Assembly (NCBI GenBank): GCA_963920635.1
Contig: OY987299.1
Coordinates: 131,127,373 to 131,191,372, forward strand
Direction of reading: 5' to 3'
DNA from: Pseudeuparius sepicola
Lineage: Eukaryota > Arthropoda > Insecta > Coleoptera > Anthribidae
DNA length: 64,000 nucleotides
Below the pieces are notes generated by a model, which saw only the letters and a list, made by a program, of their open reading frames with translations, was not told the origin of the DNA and did no database searches. Every line of letters starts with the position of its first letter. Positions within the stretch are counted from its first letter, which is position 1. Positions 44,565 to 55,005 of the stretch are shown here, piece after piece. The position numbers and the translations under genes are program-made.

Positions 44565-44782
44565 TGATTTTAGATTTAGCGCAGAGGAACGAAGTTAATT
44601 TATCCATTTCATTTAAAGTTAAGAACTTTATAAATATGTCGTAGTTTTTCGGATGAATATATAGATATTAAATTTCATGTAAGTATATTTTTGTTGTTTT
44701 AGTTACTTCTCAAACTAAACCCCCCCAAAACTAAATCCTGGCTACGCCCGTGTAGACCAATATATTGCTGTGCTCTGATTAG

Positions 44783-44950
44783 GGTTTCACGAGACGAGAA
44801 ATCTCGTCTCGAAAGGGATTTATCGTCTCGTCAGGATCATCGAGACGAGAAATTAACATACTCTTGTCTTTCTCGAAAAAAATTCTCGATCTCCATTCGA
44901 GACTCTCGAACTTTTCGAGGGTCTTGAAACTGAGTTCATAATTTTTCGAG
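44783..44950. repeat. CGAGACGAGAAATCTCG subterminal array
   Basis: It follows TTAGGGTTTCACGAGACGAG and contains several forward and inverted CGAGACGAGA / TCTCGTCTCG words and TTCTCGA variants. This looks like one end of a hAT-type MITE. No opposite end was found before the next element. Confidence 0.45.
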
Positions 44951-44967
44951 TAATTTTTATTTACTTA

Positions 44968-45134
44968 GGCCCGATTGTACATACGGTTTAAGCTCGAGTT
45001 TTATTAAGCTCGTTGACAACGATTGTCGCAATAATGGTTGTTAAAAAGTTAAAAAAAAAACCTTACCAACGGTTACTGCAACATCGTTGTCAACAAGCTT
45101 AACAAAACTCAAACCTTGATTGTACCATCGGGCC
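44968..45134. mobile_element. 167-bp Harbinger-type MITE
   Basis: Ends GGCCCGATTGTAC and GTACCATCGGGCC are inverted, flanked on both sides by TTA (44965-44967, 45135-45137), the 3-bp target of PIF/Harbinger. The arms repeat GTTTAAGCTCGAGTTTT in inverse as AAAACTCAAACC, and GTTGACAACGATTG as CATCGTTGTCAAC. Confidence 0.75.
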
Positions 45135-45254
45135 TTAGATAGAAATCAATTGTAGTAGCTGTGAAGTATAAATAACTACACGCATTTTTAAGAAAAATAG
45201 TAGGTATAGGTACCTAAAACTGGTAAATACTCATTTATAAAATAAAATGTGAGT

Positions 45255-45800
45255 AGGGCTGTTCGATCTCCGAATTTCAGTATCGGAAATCGATACTGAA
45301 AAAGTATCGATAAAATCGATAAATCGATAAAATCGATCTTATCGATAAAATCGATCTTATCGATAAAATCGATCTTATCGATACAATCGATCTTATTGAT
45401 ACAATCGATCTTATCGATCATGTTGATAAAATCGATCTTATCGATAAAATCGATCTTATCGATAAAATTTCAAAAGATAGATATAATTGGAAAGATCGAT
45501 AAAATCAAAAATATCGATAAAATCGAAAAGATCGATAAAATCGAAAAGATCGATAAAATCGAAAAGATCGAAAATATCGAAAAAATCGAAAAGATCGATA
45601 AAATCGAAAAGATCGATAATATCGAAAATATCGATAAAATCGAAAGATCGATAAAATCGAAAAGATCGAAAAGATCGAAAAGATCGAAAAGATCGAAAAG
45701 ATCGAAAATATCGATAAGATCGATATTTCGATTTATCGAAATTGAATATCGAGTATCGATAAAATCGATAGTATCGATACTTTCGATTTTATCGATATTT
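45255..45800. repeat. ATCGATAAA / ATCGAAAAG simple-repeat block
   Basis: The block is dense in 9-bp words such as ATCGATAAA, ATCGATCTT and ATCGAAAAG, switching strand sense around 45460 and again near 45730. It is preceded by GTGAGTAGGGCTGTTCGATC and followed by TCAGGTCTAGCCATCACCC. This suggests a MITE with TAGGGCTG-like ends in which subterminal repeats have expanded. The frames at 45188-45421 and 45396-45890 only translate the repeat (Ile/Asp/Lys). Confidence 0.75.
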
Positions 45801-45887
45801 TGTCTCAGGTCTAGCCATCACCCTCGACAAAATATCACTAGACAGACAAAAACAAAAATGGCTGTAATGACCAGTGACTCTTTAAAA

Positions 45888-46881
45888 TAAGGGGACCCAG
45901 CATGTCACAGTCTATCACATATAGGAAAAATGAAGCCTTGAGGGGAAGTTTGTTTTCTGTCGACTCCAAGGAGACCACATAAGTGGGCTGGTACAAGTTA
46001 TGTTATATGTCAGTGTCCAACTGCCATCAGGTTTTATGTAGTGACATGACAGTGCCATAGATTCTAAAGGAGGCAAAATATTTCCCATCATAGTTCACAA
46101 TTTTTAAGTTTTCTAACTTCCAGATAGACAATTAAAGGTAATGCGGCCGCCTGTAGTAGTCCCAATAATTGCAACCAGATTTTTGTTGTCTCACCTCTCA
46201 CCTTTAGTAATCCTACAATTCCCATTACGTGGGCATTACGTATAAGTAAGTAGTTCAAAACAAAAATGGTATTTCCTAAATTTTAAATTATTAAGCAGGT
46301 AGCTTGAGTCAGGTCTTTATTTAAACAGTTTTTATCTACAACTATAAGTTTATTTTACGTTTGTGAGGTACCTTGGGAGAAATTTTGCACCGAGAAAAAC
46401 TACATGATTACAACTAAGTACAAGACCAAATCTTATTAGTCCATCCCGAAATCTGTGAAAGTTCTTTGGGTAGATACATTCAACAAGGGAAGAAAGTTCA
46501 AGTACGTACCTATTATACCTACATATTACAAATGGTTTAAGGAACCCGGTAACAAGGTGCAATAGCGACAAATTCTCAAATAAGCAAATTCGGCACTGAC
46601 TTACCATACTTATATTACTTAAATTCCTGGAAATAATTGCAGGAAACCAAATTCAAATATAAAATGAATTTGATTCATTTGGCACTTGCCATCTTCTGTA
46701 TTTGTTGACAGAACATTTTTAGAAATCATGGAAACCATTATTAATTTTTACGAACAATCAAAGTACCTGTTATATTCATAGATTCTCCAATAAAATGGCA
46801 TACTTGGCATCATTGAGACCATTAGAATGGGGAAAGAAATAGCCTCACTTTGGAAAGTACCTATAATGCTGGGTCCCCTTA
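45888..46881. mobile_element. 994-bp TIR element, TAAGGGGACCCAGCA ends
   Basis: TAAGGGGACCCAGCA at 45888-45902 is repeated in inverse at 46867-46881. The outer TA on each side fits a Tc1/mariner-type TA duplication. The interior is AT-rich and its frames show no transposase. A second GGGTCCCTGG-like word lies just outside at 46889. Confidence 0.65.
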
Positions 46882-47585
46882 CATTGAAGGGTCCCTGGTA
46901 ATGACACAACATATTGACGGTAGTTCATTTTTTTGTCTCATGTGCCAATTATAACAAATCAAACTAGAATTTTTGAATAAAACTTAAAATGTGTGTAAAT
47001 ATTGTAGTGTATGTACTTGTGCAGAAAATAAAAGTTATGGCCTATCAAAAATTTCCCTGAATTTTAAAAACAGTTTGAGAGGCACTGGTCGCAGGCGAGG
47101 CTTCTCCATAAGGTCATTTGGTCAATGACCCACCTAATTTATTTCAATTTTTTTTCAATGTTTAATAATAAACTATATTTAAAAAATGCATTTCTATTTC
47201 CATACAAAACTCCCCAATTATTACTAACGTAGTCAAGATTACTAATGTCTAATAATAATTTATTTCTATCTGAAGCCGCCTGGCCGTATTTTAAATTGAC
47301 GGATTCACGGATTATTATGGCAATCCACAAGGATAAATGCATTGCATGTGAGACAGAGACAACAGCATACGCGCCCGCTCTGAAGCCGAAAAGAGACAAG
47401 TAGATGACGAAATGGTCGACGGCCGACCATTCATAATGTATGCTTTAAGCGGCGGTTTCACGGTTTCATATAGCAGTCGACTGCAATCACAGTTCAACTG
47501 TTCGGTGGGGGAGGCTTATACTGCTATAGCAGAACTGTTAAATGGTGTTTCACAATATTTGCAAAAGTGTGTTGACAAGTAGTTA
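46882..47585. other. Spacer, nothing recognised
   Basis: Bases 47270-47520 are less AT-rich and contain overlapping minus-strand frames (47139-47399, 47315-47497) without a domain. Confidence 0.25.
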
Positions 47586-47589
47586 CAAA

Positions 47590-47737
47590 ATGGCGCCGAA
47601 TAAAAGAAAAGTGTATGCTATCATGTGCCTTTTGATTAAAAAAAGTTAATGTTAAATATTAGACGGAAATATAAGAAGAAATGGTATTGGGTGAAAACGC
47701 TTTTATTAAGCAGACCACGTTTTTACCATGCGAAAAA
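47590..47737 (+). pseudogene. Possible PIF/Harbinger transposase N-terminal fragment
   Basis: ATG at 47590 gives MAPNKRKVYAIMCLLIKKK and, after a stop and shift, RRKYKKKWYWVKTLLLSRPR. The R-R-x-W-V-x-x-x-L-x-R pattern is reminiscent of the start of Harbinger transposases. It is cut at 47738 by the Tc1 foldback. The match is short, so this is a tentative call. Confidence 0.35.
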
Positions 47738-47739
47738 TA

Positions 47740-49050
47740 AACTCCTGGACAAAATTAATGCAACATCATAAATGTGCCATTTATTTGATGTTATTTTTTT
47801 CTGCACTGTAGGTTGGTTCCTTGACAATGTCATTGTTTTCGCTGTTTATGATAAAAAGTTCATTTTCGATTTATACCGGGTGTAATAAAAAGGTTATGTT
47901 TTTTCCGAAAATTCCTATCACCCTGTGGAGTATACTAGCAGGTAGGTAGGTCCATCTTTCTTCAACATTTTCTTTTTTGGTTTACTTCATTATCTCTGTT
48001 ATTAAAGGAGATACACTGTTTTATAGCATAACATGTTTTTATAGACTTTATTATTCGGAACATTCATTGTTAAATGTTTTCAAGTAGGCTATGGAACTTT
48101 TCTGACATTTCAAGCGATGTGTCAACAGATGTTGTGTTTTAAAGTTACAAAGGTCAAATAAAATTCGCCATACCGATAAAAACTGTTCGGAAACTGCTTA
48201 TTAAACGTTCGTTTCATATGCCCAGTTGCCCGACTATTCTGTCGTTTAAACCAGCCTCAGTTAGACCATTGATTAAGGTACGAATTCCTTATTCAATGGT
48301 TAGACTAATAAAACGCTCATCCCTTGGATCGGTACATCGTTTTCGCCCTTGGCCTGACCTTCGAGAGTAAGATCCTGTCTCGTTAAATCGTTCAACCACA
48401 CGACTTATAGTCGAACGATGTCTTCCTATCACATTAGCAACATGACACATCGAATAGCCTTCATCCACCAAAGTTAAAGCTCTTGCTGCTTCTTCTGCCA
48501 ACAAATTTTTTGGTCGATTCATTTTTCAAGTTTAAAATACTCGTCGGGCAACTGGGCATATGAAACGAACGTTTAATAAGCAGTTGCCGAACAGTTTTTA
48601 TCGGTATGGCGAATTTTATTTGACCTTTGTAACTTTAAAACACAACATCTGTTGACACATCGCTTGAAATGCCAGAAAAGTTCCATAGCCTACTTGTTAT
48701 GCTATAAAACAGTGTATCTCCTTTAATAACAGAGATAATGAAGTAAACCAAAAAAGAAAATGTTGAAGAAAGATGGACCTACCGTCGAATGTCAACTGCT
48801 ATATGTTTCGGTTGCTAGTGTACTCCACAGGGTGATAGGAATTTTCGGAAAAAACATAACATTTTTATTACACCCGGTATAAATCGAAAATGAACTTTTT
48901 ATCATAAACAGCGAAAACTATGACATTGTCAAGGAACCAACCTACAGTGCAAAAAAAAATCATTCAAATCGGATCATAAATTCAGAAGGAAAAAAATGGT
49001 ATCAAATAAGTGGCAAATTTATGATGTTGTGTTAATTTTGTCCAGGAGTT
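47740..49050. mobile_element. 1.3-kb Tc1 foldback flanked by TA
   Basis: Ends AACTCCTGGACAAAATTAAT and inverse TTAATTTTGTCCAGGAGTT are flanked by TA (47738-47739, 49051-49052). Inverted arms (47740-48234 and 48543-49050, about 500 bp) surround a 308-bp unique centre with a Tc1-like helix-turn-helix. The left arm has lost or gained a few short blocks relative to the right (a 30-40 bp block near 48785 and another near 48955). An inner ATACCGGGTGTAATAAAAA pair lies within the arms. Confidence 0.9.
48289..48522 (-). pseudogene. Tc1-like transposase, N-terminal DNA-binding domain only
   Basis: ATG at 48522 opens MNRPKNLLAEEAARALTLVD, then HVANVIGRHRSTISRVVERF and GSYSRRSGQGRKRCTDPRDE. This is the paired-like helix-turn-helix and GRKR hinge of Tc1 family transposases, which binds the terminal repeats. 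The frame stops after SLTIE at 48289, with further family-like sequence (LINGLTEAGLNDR) after the stop. The DDE catalytic domain is wholly missing. The start codon lies 20 bp inside the unique centre, with the right arm acting as its 5' flank. If expressed, it would be a DNA-binding stub able to compete for transposon ends (inference). Confidence 0.85.
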
Positions 49051-49052
49051 TA

Positions 49053-49944
49053 TATTGAGGTGCCTTTAAATGTCCTATAGATATTCATTGTATCGATATA
49101 ATTCGATTAGGCGTAAGTAGAGTAGAGAGTAATAAAGTAGAGTAGAGGGAGTACGTCGGCGCGCGTCGAATACAAGGCAGGGCGAAAATAGCGTACGTAA
49201 GCACAGCATAAATCTTTCAAAATTTCGTTTTTTCCGCGGGTTTTCTGGGACTGACGACAGGGATGTTCAAACCAGCAGCACTAAAAAAGTTTCTAAGTAT
49301 AAGAGCAATTTTCTCATATTAGATATATTTTTGGCGATTTAAAAATATTATTCGAAACCTATCGTCAGTTAAAATTTATGTACTAATCGAAGTTACATCC
49401 TGTTTAAATATACAAAACTATTGCAAATTTCTGTCAAATCATTAACCTTTTTTATCTACCGAGGCGACGTGCGCATAAAAAATGACACGACACCACAGAA
49501 ATTGTTTAATACACGCTAATAACATTAAAGATTATTGCTCATGTCCAAAGCGGGCACGGCACAGTAAAGTGTAATGGCTCTTCCTCTTTTAGATTGCCAG
49601 TAATGGCGACCCATCAAATAAACACCTACAACTTTTCGAAACGCGCGAGGTGCCTGCCATCAACATTGTAGGTATATAGCGCAGAACTGAGGTTCATTTC
49701 GAACGACCATCAGAAACCAACTGCATAGTAGAAAAATAATCTTAAATAATATAGGCAATAATTTATTCTTCTTTCTTATGGCACTGCAATCAACCAGAAT
49801 ACTTATACAATACGAAATTAAAACCTTCCTTGTAATGGTGAACAGCTGGTTAGTATCCGTAACAAATAAAAAAATAGTTTTAGAAATAATGGTTAAGCAT
49901 TTTGAATGTCACAGGTAACAATTATTATGTGAAGATACTTTCTT
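49053..49944. other. Spacer, nothing recognised
   Basis: There is a short purine-rich run (GTAGAGTAGAGAGTAATAAA) near 49110-49150 and a GC-richer patch after it. No repeat copy or domain. Confidence 0.3.
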
Positions 49945-51950
49945 TTGTGCAATAACGCCAAAATTTTTAACTTAAGGGAGAATCAAAATGCATTTTCTAC
50001 CCGTAAAGGCGAATCAATTAGAAGAATAGTTCACAACATTGATACAACAGTCCAAGTATTACAATATTTTAAAGATTACCCCAGAAACTCAATTAGACAA
50101 TTAAATTTGAAGAAGTCGTCCATACAACGAATTATGAAAGAAAACAAATATCATGACATTAAATTACATTACCTAGAAGATTTCGGAGAGGCAAATAAAG
50201 AAAAAAGGCTTGATTATATTGCTGAAATCATTGTGGTGACCGAGATTGTTGACAAGCTTATTTTCAGACATATACTTTGGACAGACGAAAGTCGTTTTGT
50301 TCGTAATGTCTTACCTATTTGTAAAAACGAACAGTATTGGTCCACTGAAAATCCTCAAATTGTCAAACCAATTCGCAATCAGGGACACTTCGAAGGAGTT
50401 TTAACCTGAATAACATACCTCGAATTTTTGCAAGAACAGCTGCCAGTTCTTATGGAAAATGTGCCACTGCAGTTAAGAAGAACCATATGAAGAGCCAGGG
50501 GGAAAAAAGATGAAAGTCCCTTTTTTTATATAATCGAGAAATTCATAATTTTAAGTTTGAAACCACTGTAAATTTAACTGAAAAGATATTCACACAAAGA
50601 ATGTATACTATTGGCTAGTTCCATAGTTTTTATACTAAAAGTAAAAATTTCGATGCTGAACAATTATGCCTTCTCTATTATTTTTGAGAAAACTCTAGCT
50701 AATGCGCAAAAAAAGGCGAAAGAAAGATGGTAGTCCAGTGACTCGCTTCGTTTTTCCCAACGATATATAGGTATAGATACATTACCAAAGGCAACTTGTT
50801 TTGTTTCATGATATTGAAAAGATGTTATTGTTGGCACATTCAAGTTTTCCAGTTTTTTTAAACGATTTAGGTTATTTTGTAAATATAAGTATCTCAAAGC
50901 ATATATTATTATACGATATACAAGTCTATCAAAAAACTATTTTTATTATGCATTACAAAATAAGAAAGACTGAATTTAAGAAATGCCAATGTAAACAAAT
51001 AATTACCTCGTCTTCGTCCCCGACCCGCTAATATAGAAGCAAAATAAACCCGATTTATTTGTACCTACCTATTAGAGTGATTCAACTATTGCTTTATATC
51101 GTTAGTTTTTCCCCTTGGTCCAGCGACTCTTATTTATTGTTCCCATTATTTTCAAGAGATTCTATTGTTTCTATAAAAGCTTCAGATTTAAGAAAAAAAT
51201 CTTTAATGTAAGAAAAAACATAATGTATTATATGAAAGTTAAGAGTCCCTGCCAGTTACATTAGATTGCAATCAAAGCTTCTTTGTGGCATCAGATATTC
51301 GTCCATTTTTTTTTTCGTTTTTTTTTGTCGAAACACCACACACAGTATTACTCTCCACGACCAAACGCACTTGTTCTCGATTAGACTCAAAGATCAACTG
51401 CCAATAAAATTGAAATATAATAATTCAATCAGACGGCGCCCGTCAGGACACATTGGACTCTCATCGTTTTTTCTGCTGACGGATGGACATTCAACGTTTT
51501 TTTCCTAGCAGGCCTAATTTTATATCCGTTAAAACTATGGATTGCCAGCATTATTTCGCCTTACGAGTTTGTCACAACAAAGCATAGGTTAAAAGCTACA
51601 TTTTGCACTGAATACTTTTTTTTGCCTCATATGGACTTTCATCGTTTTTCCCCCTGGCTCTTCATATGGTTTCAACACGACGGAGCTCCAGCACAAAAGG
51701 CCAAAATTGTAAAGAATTTCTATATGACGAGTTTGGAAACAAATGGACTTAGATTTTCATTTATGGGGATTTCTGAAAAACATTGTTTGCGCAAATCTCC
51801 ATCTCGGAATATTGATCATTTAGAAAAAATAGGAGATGCCGGTCGGCAAATAACACCAGATGTATTAAGAAAGGTCACTAAGACAGAAGTTAGACCCCGC
51901 CTAGGCTTATGTTTATTAAAAGAAGGTAGTCACATTGAAAATTATTATTA
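49945..51950 (+). pseudogene. Mariner-like (DUF4817/DDE_3) transposase, split by an insertion
   Basis: The first part (49945-50409) includes SSIQRIMKENKYHDIKLHYL, a DNA-binding linker, and ILWTDESRF with the first catalytic Asp, then NEQYWSTENP. A stop at 50407-50409 is followed in frame by YLEFLQEQLPVLMENVPLQL up to 50483. After the inserted element, 51669 onward resumes with FQHDGAPAQKAKIVKNF, the second catalytic Asp region, then a shortened tail with RSPDL-like sequence reading KSPSRNID, and LLKEGSHIENY standing where GGHFEHL normally is. The third acidic residue cannot be placed with confidence. The copy is dead (stop, insertion, internal loss). Its own terminal repeats were not identified. 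Confidence 0.85.
50485..51667. mobile_element. 1.18-kb TIR element inside the mariner-like transposase
   Basis: CATATGAAGAGCCAGGGGG and AAAAAAGATGAAAGTCC on the left are inverted on the right as GGACTTTCATCGTTTTT and CCCCCTGGCTCTTCATATG. The target CCATATGG is itself a palindrome, so duplications of TA, ATAT or CATATG are all compatible. Removing the element restores one in-frame CCATATGG and the transposase frame. Variants of the terminal motif recur inside the right end (GGACTCTCATCGTTTTTT near 51454, GGACATTCAACGTTTTTTTC near 51484) and the left end (TGGTAGTCCAGTGACTCGC near 50730). No coding is recognised. Confidence 0.85.
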
Positions 51951-52019
51951 TTATAAGAACTTGCCTAGCATTTATTTTTATATTGTTGGTTTTTGTTTTT
52001 CGCTAAAATTGTTAGGTTT

Positions 52020-52263
52020 TTAAATTAAATACATATACCTAATAAGTCTTTATAATACATTTGTTATCTGTTGGAACATCTGTCAATTGTTTCTGACAAA
52101 AATATATCTTCATGAGTTAGGGCGAACTCGATTTTCATTAAAAAAATAACATGGCATCTTTTTCATATTTTTACAAATAATACGCATATAACTTCTTAAT
52201 GAAACAAGATATAAAAAAACATTTACGAAAGTATATCAGAAAAACGTGTTCTTTCCAAATATA
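52020..52263. other. AT-rich spacer before the microsatellite
   Basis: Nothing recognised. Confidence 0.25.
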
Positions 52264-52805
52264 AAGAGAAGAGAAGAGAAGAGAAGAGAAGAGAAGAGAA
52301 GAGAAGAGAAGAGAAGAGAAGAGAAGAGAAGAGAAGAGAAGAGAAGAGAAGAGAAGAGAAGAGAAGAGAGAGAGAAGAGAAGAGAAGAGAAGAGAAGAGA
52401 AGAGAAGAGAGAAGAGAAGAGAAGAGAAGAGAAGAGAAGAGAAGAGAAGAGAAGAGAAGAGAAGAGAAGAGAAGAGAAGAGAAGAGAAGAGAGAAGAGAA
52501 GAGAAGAGAAGAGAAGAGAAGAGAAGAGAAGAGAAGAGAAGAGAAGAGAGAGAAGAGAAGAGAAGAGAAGAGAAGAGAAGAGAAGAGAAGAGAAGAGAAG
52601 AGAAGAGAAGAGAAGAGAAGAGAAGAAGAGAAGAGAAGAGAAGAGAAGAGAAGAGAAGAGAAGAGAAGAGAAGAGAAGAGAAGAGAAGAGAAGAGAAGAG
52701 AAGAGAAGAGAAGAGAAGAGAAGAGAAGAGAAGAGAAGAGAAGAGAAGAGAAGAGAAGAGAAGAGAAGAGAAGAGAAGAGAAGAGAAGAGAAGAGAAGAG
52801 AAGAG
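52264..52805. repeat. (GAGAA)n microsatellite, about 540 bp
   Basis: A nearly pure pentanucleotide array broken by several short phase changes (near 52369, 52408, 52490, 52548 and 52626), where one or more bases are lost or gained. Frames spanning it on both strands are translations of the repeat (REEKR or FSSLL) and are not genes. Confidence 0.97.
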
Positions 52806-53470
52806 TGGTCCTACAGGAAACCCACAAGTCAAATTTCTACTGGCTGTTTTCGTTTGCCTATAATAACCCTGGGGCGTCGAGTTTGGGACACCCCGTACAT
52901 AAATGAAAGCGCGTCTGCATTATTTTTGATTTGATAGTTTGAGATTGTAAAAAGGTGGAACTTGCCAAATATCAAAAAATCGAAAAGAGAAACTGCAAGC
53001 ATTAGACTTAAACAATTCTGCACGTTGCCTTGTCGCTCCGCCACTGTTTTCCCCCATTGCAACTCTGCGAGCAGAGCACGTGCGGCGGGCCCGCAATTCA
53101 CCTGACGAAATAGGAAACGACGAGGCAGGCACGGTCTGTCTGCGAGAGGGGTCCTCATAAAAATCACCCACCCACATGTGTAACACATCCAGCGAGGAGA
53201 GAACGATTAGAAATAAGGGGACCGTCGCGTCGTGCCGCGACCGCGGCAGCTGTGCAGCGGACCAGAACAACAGTCGACGGGAATTTTTAATTTTTCTAGT
53301 ACCTACCTGCCACCAGTACGAGTAGTAGCAGTGACTATAGACAGCATTACGAGTCGTTCAAAACAAGGTGGTTTTGGGCTTAGTGCGCCTTTTCCCAACG
53401 AAAAACTCTCCCTAAGAACACAAAGCCAAAAATTCGCCATAAGCTCTGTATTAGATCAACCATAATCACG
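52806..53470. other. Element end and GC-richer island
   Basis: TTTGGGACACCCCGTAC (52882-52898) resembles a diverged right end of the TACAGGGTGTCCC type, as at the window start. Bases 53020-53290 are GC-richer (GAGCACGTGCGGCGGGCCCG, GTCGTGCCGCGACCGCGG). Overlapping frames on the minus strand lack a domain. Confidence 0.35.
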
Positions 53471-54696
53471 TATAGTAAGGGCAGAATGTAAAGGCGAAGT
53501 CGGCAATGAATCATCAAAGAGAGAGCGCTATATCTATTGCTTTAGTTGCACTCGCACAATTACACTCATGTCTCCACCTCCAATTTGTATTCGACGTACG
53601 TCTTAAAGTTCGCTAAGCACCTTTCATGAAAGGAAGATAGATAGAAAACCTAGTATTTGTCTTGTATTACTAGTTGATTGTTTAAGGCAGGCAGGGTCGG
53701 CCTAGAATAAATTATTGCTTTACTACCTGATGTGAACGGACGGATTAAAAATTTGTACTTAGGTACCTGTTGTAATTTCATTTGTAATTTTTGAAGATTA
53801 ATTCGGTAATTTAGACTGTCAATTAAAAGATAATGATCCTGAAATTTAAAGTAGGTCTTAGGTATTTATATAACTATTGTGATGGTTAGACAAAATAATA
53901 CATATATTTATATTTTTAGTTACAAATTAAATATCAACATAAAATATGCTTTACATATTCAGAAGTCAGTATATACATAATAAATAAATAATCATTTAAA
54001 TTAATAATAATTGGGTCTATGTCAACATCCAATATATTTTCTCAATAATCCTTAATAACGTTCTCGGTGTGTTTTATACAACTAGACCAGTTTTCTTTAG
54101 CGACTTCCTGGAGAGCTTCTTTCCAAATAGACATTACCGTGTTATCGTCATGCATTGCCTCAGATACAATTTTCTTATTAAAAAAAGTTTTGCATTGGGC
54201 CCATATCAATTCTATTGCATTAAATATACAATAATATGGGGGAAGCCTCAACACTTGATGTCCCATTTTATTAATTATATTGTCAAACGTATAAGGCAAC
54301 TTGGATTTATAATTTTTAACGATCTGGAGCAACTCACATTTAAGGGAATTTTCAGGAAAATATTTTTTTTTTATTTCGAAGCCAGTTAATTATTTCTTCT
54401 TTTTTTGTGGCTGTATTGGGCACATTTTCTCACAGCCTGGAATGGTATTTCGCATTGTCCATTATAATTAAAGAAGGATTTTCAAGTTTCGGCAATAGCG
54501 TATTTACTCCCATTTGAATATATTATCTTTATTAACATAATGTATCAGACAAGGACAGAGCAATAAAAAGTTGGTCTTGCGGTTCTTTAAGCCGAACCCC
54601 TCGCTCCAAAACATGAGGGAGAGCAGGTAGGAAACTCATAGCCCATCTCTCTCGATTTTATGGCCGACTTCGCCTTTACATTCTGTCCTTACTATA
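53471..54696 (-). mobile_element. TIR element with DDE transposase, copy 1 (5' part deleted)
   Basis: 34-bp inverted ends: TATAGTAAGGGCAGAATGTA with AAGGCGAAGTCGGC, and the inverse at 54663-54696. TA flanks suit a Tc1/mariner-type element. It contains only the C-terminal part of the transposase (next entry). The left 500 bp match 62944-63420. Confidence 0.9.
54042..54332 (-). pseudogene. DDE transposase C-terminal fragment
   Basis: Minus strand: YKSKLPYTFDNIINKMGHQV, then LRLPPYYCIFNAIELIWAQC, which is the family motif LPPYHxxxNxIELIWxxxK with the final catalytic Glu of the DDE triad. It ends WSSCIKHTENVIKDY. The first two aspartates are absent from this copy. The partner copy at 62944-64000 has the complementary N-terminal half and the DETWI motif. 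Confidence 0.85.
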
Positions 54697-55005
54697 GATA
54701 TCCTTCTTTGTTCTAATATCTATACCGGGGCCTATAAATGCTCCAATAACAACAGCAAACTTAGTTATGTAGTATGAGGTGCCTTTAATGCTATAACGAA
54801 ATCTCAGACATAATTCAAAGCCGAGTGTTCAGCTGGTCGGCTGGACGGTCGTGAGGTATGAAGAGAGATAATGATCCTTCAGGTTTTGATGCTGCGAGGG
54901 TGGATCGGCCGGAAATAGTAGCAATAGCACGTGTGCGTTTCGCAGGTTGTCTTTTGCGTTTGGGAACCCTCCGGCATTTATGAATACACGTTTAAAGTTT
55001 ACATA
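54697..55005. other. Spacer, nothing recognised
   Basis: Mildly GC-richer around 54830-54970 (GTCGGCTGGACGGTCGTGAG). No repeat copy. Confidence 0.25.

Larger units (their letters stand above)
43627..44752 (+). mobile_element. hAT element, deletion derivative, copy 2
   Basis: Ends are CACGGGCGTAGCCA and TGGCTACGCCCGTG. The 8-bp duplication TAGACCAA is at 43619-43626 and 44753-44760. It is 1126 bp and nearly identical to 21181-22299 but in the other orientation. The antisense 81-codon frame at 43739-43984, conserved in both copies, overlaps the promoter region and is not considered a gene. Confidence 0.93.

Noticed and set aside
45188..45890. Frames rich in Ile, Asp and Lys
   Set aside because: They only translate the ATCGATAAA repeat.
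52171..52863. Open frames of about 200 codons on both strands
   Set aside because: They are translations of the GAGAA microsatellite in all phases.
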